Assembly (NCBI GenBank): GCA_014529385.2
Contig: CM043953.1
Coordinates: 114,919,549-114,983,548, forward strand
DNA length: 64,000 nt
Direction: 5' to 3'
Origin: Adiantum capillus-veneris
Taxonomy: Eukaryota > Streptophyta > Polypodiopsida > Polypodiales > Pteridaceae
Each line of letters starts with the position of its first letter. Within the stretch, counting starts at the first letter, position 1. Positions 55,375-64,000 of the stretch are shown here, piece after piece. The position numbers were made by a program, and so were the translations under genes. The notes under the pieces were generated by a model. That model was not told the DNA's origin and made no database searches. It was given only the letters and a program-made list of their open reading frames with translations.

Positions 55375-56150
55375 AAAAAAATTCCAAGTTTGGCGGATTC
55401 ACAGATGGTAAAGCACATAATACATCCTTGATGCCCTCAAAAGCTTGTTGCATGTCGTTGTTCCTTTCAATCCTCGTACTCTTTGGCTCAAGTTTTGAAG
55501 AGGATACGCATATTGGCACAACATTCAAAAGAATTGTGACAATTACTTGAGCTTATGTACAAAAGATGCCGAATCCTTTGCGTTATAGGCGGATCCATAA
55601 GCAGTAAAGATTTTACTTTCTTGGGGTCAGCTTCAATTCCATTTTGTGAGACCACATGTCCAAGAAAATCAACTCTAGCTTGAGCAAACTTACACTTCTT
55701 TGGGTTGAGTTGCCCACCCTCTTATTGAAGCCCCTCAAAACTCCACCTCAACTTATCTGAATGTGTTGCCTTGGAACTATAACAACCAATGTCGTCCATG
55801 AAAACAGGAATGAACTTGCCCAAGTAGGGAGCAAAAACTTCATTCATTGAGCCTAGGAAAGTAACATATGCATTAAACAACCCAAAAGGCATTCTTTTGT
55901 AAGCAAAACAACCCCAAGGAGTCACAAACGTAGTCTTCAATTGATCTTCTTTTGCTATAGCAATTTGAAAGTAACCTAGAAATCCATCCATTATTGAGTA
56001 TCTCTCATGACTTGCAACTTGATTGAGAATTTCATCTTGGAAGGGTAGTGGATAATAATTTCTTTTTGTAGCAGCATTCAAGAGCTTGAAATCAACACAT
56101 ACCCTAAATTTCCCATTCTTTCTAGGCATATGACCACTGGAGATACTCAT
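55375..56150 (-). pseudogene. Relic D reverse transcriptase
   Basis: From 56150 down: VCVDFKLLNAATKRNYYPLP, MDGFLGYFQIAIAKEDQLKT, MPFGLFNAYVTF and VFMDDIGCYSSK, the FMDD catalytic pair. Frame is lost after about 55722, though further RT-like codons (FLGHVVSQNGIEADPKK-like) can be traced to about 55560. In-frame stops. Confidence 0.8.
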
Positions 56151-56253
56151 TCAGACTCTTTGACAAAAAAGATAAAACCTACTTTCAAAAGCTTTGTCAC
56201 CTCTTCAAGAAGTGCCTTTTCTGTATGACCCCAAATCTCCTAAGCTTTTGAAC

Positions 56254-56724
56254 TTATGGAGTAGCACCTTCTTTCAAAACAATCCTGTGTTCAACTCCTT
56301 TTGCCCTTTGCAACTCTGTATATTTCATTGCAAATAGCTTTAGAAAGTTGGCAAACATGAGTTCATACTCTTTCTTCTCTTGCTCTCTCAAGTCTTCTCC
56401 TAACATGCTTCTTACATCCACTGTGACAAGCTCTTTGCTCGCTTTTGGCTCCTCTTTCTCCTCCTTGAATTCCACATAATGAAGAGACACTTCTTTTTCA
56501 ACACTTATCCCAAAGAAATCAGGGTACAATTGAACCAGACCTTCTTCTACACTTTCTTCAGATGTTGTCGATGAACCATCGCTATCATATGTCTCATTTT
56601 CTGTAGACTCAATGTCTTCCATGTCCACAAGAGGCTGAGTATGGCTTTCATGTGCATTAAGATAAATATGGACTTTGCATGGGCCTTGTAATTGAGTTGG
56701 TTTTTCTAGCCTTTTTCTAGACAC
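56254..56724 (-). pseudogene. Relic D protease-RT linker, truncated 5' end
   Basis: 156 residues, acidic (STENETYDSDGSSTTSEES), then ELMFANFLKLFAMKYTELQR and VEHRIVLKEG, matching the segment before RT in element A pol. Nothing of gag, protease active site or 5' LTR is found to the right, so D is truncated near 56730. Confidence 0.65.
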
Positions 56725-57146
56725 ATGTAGGTGGTGGACCTAGGAGGTCACTTTCTCTCTCTAGCTTTTTGAAAGTGAAGGGAGTAAAGGGGTGTGGCCA
56801 CATCAGCAAAAACGTGGTTCACTAAGAGCCAAAATTAAACTTTTTTTTCAAAAAGTTATTTTTACTTATTTTTGACTTAAAACTCCCCTCCAACATATAT
56901 ACATATGAAAAAATCATTTTTTGACCTTTTTTTAAACCTAAAAACACTAAAAGTCCACTTTTTCAAAAAGCAAAATCTACCCCCTCAAACAAAAAAAAAA
57001 TTGTTCTCTCCTCTTCCCTCCTCTCTCCCTCTCCTCTTCCTCCTTGCCCCCTTCTCTCCTCTCCTCCCCTATCTCTCCTCTACCCCCTGCCTCCTTCTCT
57101 CCTCCCATGTTCCTCCCTCTCCCTCCCCCCTCTCTCTTTTCATCCT
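56725..57146. other. AT-rich then CT-rich low-complexity DNA
   Basis: From 56800 to 56995 the sequence is T/A-rich with repeated TTTTTGAC and CAAAAAG words. From 57005 to 57140 it is a C/T-only run (CTCCTCTTCCCTCC type). No gene seen. Confidence 0.6.
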
Positions 57147-57599
57147 TTGCTTCCTCATGCAACACCTATCATGGTGCTCACGGACATCACAAGTCATATG
57201 CCTTCACTACCATGTACTCCGCACAACAAAAGCATACATATTTTCTTGTCGGCGGCGTTTGCACCGAAGTCCGCACATGAGGTGAGCAAAGGTCTTCCCA
57301 AGAACATCGTACCATCGGTGAGAGAAATGTTGATGGTTCTTCAATATCTTGGGAGGGGAGAAGTAGGCTTGTTAAGCTATTGCAATTGGCTATCTATGGG
57401 TGCAAGTGCATCTTTGCATTTGTGGATGCACAAATGTCAAGCTCTTCGTCTCAAAATAGTGGCATTACAAGAAAGTATTGCCTCTTCAAAGAGGGAGGTT
57501 GAAACTCTCCAACAACAATTGCAAGAAAAGGATGTGTACATTATGAAGCTTGCTGATACCATCACATATTTGAAAGAAACACCCCTTAGTGCAAGGTAA
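57147..57599 (+). CDS. Hypothetical ORF with C-terminal coiled coil
   Basis: 150 residues on the plus strand. Residues about 50-90 contain VPSVREMLMVLQYLGRGEVG. Residues about 97-145 form a clear heptad-like helix (LRLKIVALQESIASSKREVE, TLQQQLQEKDVYIMKLADTI). It stops at TAA directly after AGTGCAAG, which is also an exon-end-like AAG/GTAACA, so it could be an exon. It may be a host gene fragment or transposon-associated. I do not recognise it. Confidence 0.3.
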   Translation: MLPHATPIMVLTDITSHMPSLPCTPHNKSIHIFLSAAFAPKSAHEVSKGLPKNIVPSVREMLMVLQYLGRGEVGLLSYCNWLSMGASASLHLWMHKCQALRLKIVALQESIASSKREVETLQQQLQEKDVYIMKLADTITYLKETPLSAR

Positions 57600-58925
57600 C
57601 AATATACTTTTTACTTTTGGTTGCGTTCTTACTTTGAAGTCTAAGGTGTTTCCTCTACTTATTTTGTAGTGCTTAGCACAAATGTTGCTATTGTGCATAG
57701 TGAAAAGCTGCAGGTTAATGAGGTCAAGTGTCACCACTTTTTCTCTAAAACAGCCTTCTTTGTTACATCTTGCAGGTAGGTGCTTCAAATCCATGCTTTA
57801 ATAGAGGTGGGTAATCTCATCCTAATGTATATTTTAGGATTATTAGATGGAAATACTTGCAAAATTGTACAACATATACTTAACAAGTGTCTTTATTATA
57901 TAGCTTGCAAATGTTGAATTCATACATGTTTTGTTTGAAGAACATGTCTCTAACGCGTCATGATACAAGGTGACCTCTTACTATGCTAGTTGAGTGGTGT
58001 TGTTTGCAAGAATGGCTCAAGGAGCTGGCATAATACAAAGCTTTTACAATGGCACAAAGCTCTCCTCAAGAAATGTGCCTCCCACTACACCAAAAATCAT
58101 AATGCTAACATGGGGAGATCCCTAGTAGGACAATACAACAACTTTGCAGTAGCAACACACCCTTTCCTAACATAAGAAAACCCCCACCAAAGATATTTTT
58201 ATGTGATAGGTCACCCATGAGCATACCACGTCATGGAATGGATGTAAGAACTATGACCTCACTACCCTTTGGAAGTTGTTCATGAATGTATGTCTATCAA
58301 AGTTAATGAAAATAAATTTGGACTTTTTGTTTGTTGATGTGTAAGAGCACTCTAGGTCTACCATATTTTAGATTTTTTGATAAGTTAAATAATATTTGTA
58401 GTCATTTAAAGTGTAAATTTGTTTTTGTTTGGTAAGATTGTACATGAGAAGACATGACAAAGTACAAGAGATCTTGACGAAATAAACTTCGATGCCATAC
58501 CTCTCCTTGAACCCTTTGATTTCTATCATTGTGAGAAGTCCAAGGAAAGTTTTGGTTATTTTAAAATTTGTACACAGTCTAGGAGTTCATTTTGATTGTT
58601 TTCCTTCAGTTTCAAATTTTGACCAAGGGCACTCCTTAGAAGCCACTTTTGAAGGTGTCAGGACGAGATTTTGGGAAATTTTTGTATGTAGGAAATACAG
58701 TCCTTAACACAATAAAAAACATTGGTTCTTTGAGATATTTCAAGATTCCATGGTTTTAATGCTCGTTGGAGCCCGTAGATTAAGGAAAAAGTAAGAAATG
58801 TCTATTTTATATCATTTTTTTAGAGATTGCCAACTTGCACGTTGATTTTAAAATAGTTTGAGCAAGATATGATTTTTTTGCATCATAGCCTAAAATTTCA
58901 ACACTAAAAACCACAAAAAAAAAAC
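57600..58925. other. Unassigned non-coding DNA
   Basis: No ORF with recognisable motifs. Short plus-strand ORFs at 57990 and 58492 lack support. Splice-like AG/GTAGG (57774) and AAGGTGACC (57968) words occur but define no gene. Confidence 0.4.
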
Positions 58926-58996
58926 GTGGCCACAAGGGCACGCGAAATGCCCATCCAAAAGTCCTAGATGGGCAGTTTGCGTGCCCTTGTGGCCAC
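58926..58996. repeat. 30-bp inverted repeat with 11-base loop
   Basis: The left arm 58926-58955 (GTGGCCACAAGGGCACGCGA and on to CCCATC) and right arm 58967-58996 (GATGGGCAGTTTGCGTGCCC and on to GGCCAC) are reverse complements with two mismatches. The loop is CAAAAGTCCTA. It could fold as a stable hairpin on either strand. Confidence 0.92.
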
Positions 58997-61678
58997 TCTT
59001 GCTACGGGCCCTGGGGGCCTTTACATGGCAAAAATTTGCAAAGTTATTGTGTATGAGCATGAGATAAGGATGTAAGTTAGATGTACAAAGATCAAGAGCT
59101 CCCCCTCTAGGGCCTTATAATGACAAATAGGGGCTTTTTTAATGCATGGCCATGAGATAGAGGTGTAGTGTTTGATGTAATCAGAGCAACCCCCCCTCCT
59201 CCTCCGGGCCCCTTTTTCTCTGTGTTCAAAGTTCTGGAACATTCAGGATGTAAAACTTTCCTATATCATGTGCGTTCACCAGAATGGAGTAAAAGTATCC
59301 CTTATAGGCCTTATCTACACATGTTTTTGTAACTTTAAAAGAATATAATATCCCTTCTGTTGAACACATGTGCCATGTTACATATACTTTAGTGAACTCC
59401 CCATGTCAAAGGCCTCACAAATACAAGTCAATATAAAGTCACTCCTATACATTGACACCTCCATCTCAAGTTGTCATTTTTCTAAGTCAAGCTTGGCATA
59501 GGCATAGTATGGAAAGGATAACATGTTGGAAAGCAAGACTTTAACCTTCTCAACTTGTGAAATGTTGTTAATGATATATATTCAACATCCCCAAACGAGG
59601 ACATCTTGACAAAGGTTATGATCCTTTTTAATAAGAATAACCATTAATGATTAAACTAAAATCAAAATATTGCTTGAATTTCTTCATGGTGGAGATTAAG
59701 ACTTGAGACTTGAAACATCTTACAAGCAAACCAAAATATCCATAAAGGTCAACAATATCTCTCAAATCTGTATGAAACTCTAGTAATCTAAATTAAATAT
59801 TCTCACTCAATGCGACACCATTTAACAAAAGAACATATTTATATTGCATTTATAGAGGAATCCAGCCTCATGAAAATAATTACAAACGGAGACAATGTTG
59901 TTGTTGCTAAGCTTTTCTTACAAGTATTTGTCTTCCTCATTTAGAGATTCATATACACTTGAGTATTTGTGTGTCTATGACACTAGGGAAGATAGTAGTA
60001 CTATATCGATGGCTTTTCTAAGAGCTCCTAGAGAGTACCTATTGCTTCAAGATTCTATAAAAATTCTGCTATTCTTATCAAAATCCTTTAACATGGTAGT
60101 GAAAGGTTCCTCTCGGAACAAAAATAGAGTGATTTTCATTGTTGCACATGGTTGCTTGCTCATGTCCTCTGAAAAAAAGTTGACTCTGTAAGTAAACAAT
60201 AGATTATGTGATTAAAAAGTTATAAAGTACAAAATGATATCATTCTAATAATCTAATGACAACTATACAAAGAATAAATTATAAGAAAAATCTTTGATGA
60301 CTCTCCATAGATAACACAACTTACTTGCATTGTGAGACTCAATCACATGCTACACAACTATAGATGGTGCACCAAAGCCATCAGCAAAATAGCACCACCC
60401 AGTGTTATGAGGTGTGAAGCCTAAACATTGAAAGCCATAAAGAAATTTATTCTCTCCAGCATGATAAAATTAAAGATGGAGATGATATTAAGCTTTGAAT
60501 GTAAGATACAAGGATAGTTTTCTTACCATTCTATCTTTATGTTGGAGATGAACCCTTGCAATGCCCACACACTATTCACACCTCCTATTGTTGTGGTATG
60601 CAAGTCATGTGAGCTCATACTTTTTCCATCTTTGGGAGTAAGGTTTCCCTGTAGTGTGAGTGAATGAAAGTAGAAGGATTAGAATCTTATTTCATGGTGT
60701 AATGGAGGTGAGAGAAGGAAGAGGAGTTAGCTTGGTTTGAAACTATGTGGTGGGCAAGGGGAAGAGATGGGGGAGGAGCTTGCTTGGTGCTTCAATGAAG
60801 TTGGAAGAAATCTAGCAGAGAGGTAATGCTGGCCTATAGAGAGTGCATGTTGTTGTTGCAACAATGGAGAGCTTAGAAAAGAGTTTGTAGAGAGATAAAA
60901 TCACTTCTTAGCTATAGAATAGGTTTGGAAAGACTTTGGAGGGTGGAAAATGATGTTTTGAACTTTTTTGGAAAATTTTAAATTTTTGGATTTTTTAGTG
61001 CACGTTTTTTACTTTTGGAGGTCAAAAATAGTTTTTTGACCATAAAATAAGTTTGGGGACCTTTTAAGGAGGGAAAACTTGAAATTTAAATTTTTTTTAA
61101 ATTTTGAATTTTTTAGTGTATTTTTAAATCCTAGCCAAAAAGTGGGAAAAAAGAGGGCAAAGTGGTCCACCCCCCATCCTTTTCTCCTAGCCACCTCCCT
61201 TACCTTCTCACTAGGTAAGAGGCCATTAAGAGGTGTAAGGCTACTTTGTCCCCCTACTTTTTTGAAGGCATAGAGTGTGTCTACCACCCTCTTCCTATTG
61301 GCTGGCCTCTAATTAACCTTAATCCCAAAAGGCCCCTAGAGAATTCCTACCAATCAATTTTGAAACTTAGCCATAAATTATACCTGGAAGGCGAGAAAAA
61401 AACCCAAGCTTAGCACAAATCCTAGAGAAATTTAGGGTAAAAACCTTCAAATATCATCAAGATTTTTCTCCTCATTCCGCCTTTGCTACCTCGGCTTTGC
61501 TTGTTCCACTTTGGATTTGTGCACACACCGACGTGAGTTTGCTTGCCTTTTTCCCACCTATTTCCTCGCTTTGGATTCTTCGGATTGGCACACCCCACCT
61601 TGGGTTCGCTTGTCTTCCGCTTAGATTTTTCTCGCCTTCAACGCTTTCCTCCACCCCTCGTCTTGGAATCAACCTCTG

Positions 61679-61680
<2 letters not shown>
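58997..61680. other. Unassigned DNA, no supported gene
   Basis: At 59040-59230 a degraded direct duplication is visible (GAGCATGAGATAAGGATGTA against GGCCATGAGATAGAGGTGTA). At about 59265-59420 the sequence resembles part of the relic E LTR (TGTAACTT...CCCTTCTGTTGAA). At 60930-61130 it is T/A-rich with words shared in inverted form with 56850-56960. ORFs at 59895 and 61079 have no motif. Confidence 0.45.
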
Positions 61681-61731
<51 letters not shown>

Positions 61732-61799
61732 AACACCACTACTGGCTCGAAGGATGAAAATACACCCACACGCGATCCTTCTTGCGTCAATTTTTGTAG

Positions 61800-61873
<74 letters not shown>
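61681..61873. repeat. (CT)n, (CT)n and (TA)n microsatellites
   Basis: CT runs at 61681-61729 and 61802-61835, the latter continuing into TA at 61836-61873. Confidence 0.97.
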
Positions 61874-61876
<3 letters not shown>

Positions 61877-61910
61877 TTAGGCTCGTCATAATTGAGAGAA
61901 TTTATGAATT

Positions 61911-62196
61911 TTAAAGGGTGGCACATAGTTTAACTCCTAAAAAAAGAAGGGGATAAAATATATTAGAATAGGTAAAAGGCCTATCAGCTGGGCAATCTCT
62001 CTTCTCATTTGGAATGCTAGTGTCACGGCTGATTTTTTACGTACATTTTACCCATTTTAAGGTATTTTTTTGTTTTCTATGGGAGAAAATGTTAGCTACT
62101 CTCTCAAAAATACACTATAATTCCAAGAAAATAATAATTTCTTGGAAATTGGCAAGGGTCCCCTTGGTGAGTAGGAGTCCCCATGAACTTGATGGA

Positions 62197-62254
<58 letters not shown>

Positions 62255-62436
62255 GACGAATGACATGTGTAACAACCCCATCATTTGCATGCATGTCCCC
62301 AAAGCGATACATGTGTAACAACCCCATCATTTGCATGCATATCCCCAAAGCGATACAAAATGAAGTCAACTCACAAACAGACCAACCTTCTCCTTTTTTT
62401 CTAGGGATAGATGTTTGACATTAGTTAGTGTATATA

Positions 62437-62476
<40 letters not shown>

Positions 62477-62787
62477 CATTTATAAATTTTTTAGGGTGGC
62501 ACATGGTTTAACTCTCAAAAATAAAAAGGATCAAATAACTCTCATCTGATAAAAGGCCCGTCAATTGGGAATCTCTCGCCCCATTTGAGATGCCAATGTT
62601 AGGGTTGGTTTTTTGTTAGACATTTAACCCATTTTAAGGCATTTTTCTTGTTTTGTGTGGGAAAAAATGTTAGCTACTCTTTTAAAAGTACATGATAATA
62701 TTAAGAGAATAACAATTTCTTGGAAATTTGAAAGGCAAGGGTGTCTTTGGTGAGTAGGAGTCCTCATGAGCTCAATCGTAAAATATA

Positions 62788-62829
<42 letters not shown>

Positions 62830-63400
62830 GGCCAATGACATGTAAAACAACCTATAATTTGCATGCATGCCCCAAAGCGATACAAAATGAAGTCGACTCA
62901 CAAACAGTCAAACCTTCTTCTTTTTTTCTAGGGATAGATGTTTGACATTAGTTAGTGTGTGTATATGTGTGTATGTGTCCATCATAATATAGAAATTTTA
63001 TAGATTTTTTAGGGTGGCACATGGTTTAACTCTCAAAAATAAAAAGGATTTAATAATTCTGACTTGATAAAAGGCCCGCCAATTGGGAAATATCCCCATT
63101 TGAGATGCCAATGTTAGGGTTGTTTTTTTACAAACATTTTACCCATTTCAATACATTTTTCTTGTTTTATATAGCTACTCTTTTGAAAATACATGATAAT
63201 ATTAAGAAAATAACAATGTCTTAAGGGCAAGGGTGTCCCTAGTGAGTAGGAGTCACCATGAGCTCAATCGTAAAAACTCTCTCTTTCTCTCTCTCTCTCA
63301 ATAATGTAGATAACAACCCCTACCTTTGAATGCGCATGTCCTCAAAGCGAGACCGACCTAAATTGATGCGCGGACATGCGAACCTTCTCCTTTTTCTCAA
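61911..63400. repeat. Three tandem copies of a ~0.5 kb unit
   Basis: The anchor AGGGTGGCACAT occurs at 61915, 62493 and 63011. Each copy continues with GGTTTAACTC, an AAAAGGCC box, TTTGAGATGCCAATGTTAGG or similar, ACCCATTTTAAGG, TGTTAGCTACTC, GGTGAGTAGGAGTC and a CT tract (62202-62251, 62790-62827, about 63271-63299), then AATGACATGT-AACAACCC, TTTGCATGCATG and CCCCAAAGCGA. The first copy also carries a 45-base internal duplication (about 62268-62357). A (TG)n tract at 62444-62474 divides copies one and two. Confidence 0.88.
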
Positions 63401-64000
63401 CCGCTTTTAAAAATGAAAACTTAAAACAAATTTATAAAAGGTATCAATATTGGTCTTAAAAAAAGCCCCTTGATTAAAAAAAAGACAAAATATATCATTA
63501 AAAATCAAATTTTTATTAAATAACAAAATCTCCACCAAAATTATGTTTACTTGACTAGGTGGAGTGGAACTAAATTTATACATTTATTCTATGTATAGTT
63601 GAAAGTCTTTGGTCCTTACATTGTACATTTTCAAAGGCTTTTCATTTCCCTATGCATGTCAAATCTGACCCTTCACTTTTGCATCTATGCTAATAGATAA
63701 TGGGGGAGGGAATTCTGGCTCCCCCCCCTGCCACATGGCACATTCTCTTTGATCCGGTTTGTGTACACTGCAGCCCCGGCCTGTGCGAACTGTGAGAGAT
63801 AGATAGATAGATTGAATTATCCTCCACGGAGGTCAGATATGACCCATGGGACCAAAAACAAACAGTACAATGGTGACATTTGTAGCAAATCGCATTGAAT
63901 ACATATCAGTTAAGGATTGAGGGTCCATTGGAAAGATGGAAAGATGAAAAAGACAAAAACCTAAGAGGGATCAGCTGTGGGGAGAGCCGATTTGGGGTTT
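63401..64000. other. Unassigned DNA at right end
   Basis: AT-rich to about 63600, then mixed. A short (GATA)n run lies near 63798. Nothing recognised. Confidence 0.4.

Noticed and set aside
63700-64000. tRNA or other small RNA gene at the right end
   Set aside because: No cloverleaf-compatible A and B box pair was found by eye.

Overview
The window is transposon-packed land-plant DNA. No intact host gene could be recognised. The evidence for a plant is CCCTAAA-type telomeric repeats near the left end, a Tat-like Ty3/gypsy lineage with two RNase H domains, an Athila-type tRNA primer site, a Ty1/copia element primed by initiator tRNA-Met, and a CACTA (TNP2) transposase relic with plant-like short introns. 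Abundant (GA)n/(CT)n tracts and a piggyBac-type relic make a large-genome, possibly seed-free plant such as a fern plausible, but that is inference. Every LTR element here lies on the minus strand.

Layout: 1-1275 is degenerate telomere-like repeat; 1501-3560 a CACTA transposase pseudogene (+); 3506-3945 a copia fragment (-); 4500-5900 a piggyBac-like transposase pseudogene (-); 5930-6500 a degenerate AAGCACTT repeat; 6540-7493 an unrecognised decayed coding stretch (-). Element A (8405-18409) is a gypsy element with 2.2-2.7 kb LTRs and an intact 1183-residue pol. Element B (19819-38855, duplicated CTTCA target) is a second gypsy element, itself split by a complete copia element (31998-37475, duplicated GAGAA target). 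Element C (40963-52047) is a sister copy of A. B and C both sit inside an older gypsy relic, E (before 19818, 38861-40962, 52048-52068). Next to it is relic D (52069-56724). From 56730 to the right end there is low-complexity and non-coding DNA: one coiled-coil ORF, a strong hairpin, and a threefold ~0.5 kb repeat with CT tracts.

The nesting can be read from the sequence. Removing C and one ATAT copy restores an open integrase-region reading frame in E. B and the copia element have perfect 5-bp target duplications. Copia is therefore younger than B, and B and C are younger than E. A and C are complementary: A has an open pol but lost the middle of gag, whereas C has a complete gag but stops in protease and reverse transcriptase.

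The most unusual element is B. Its pol frame runs on past integrase, apart from two in-frame stops, through a charged linker into a second retropepsin-like domain and then a tail with four W-[VIA]-P-[KR] motifs. Its 3' region carries three copies of an AGGAAGGGGGG polypurine motif, one of them at the 3' LTR. A and C likewise repeat their 3' polypurine tract inside the second RNase H coding region.
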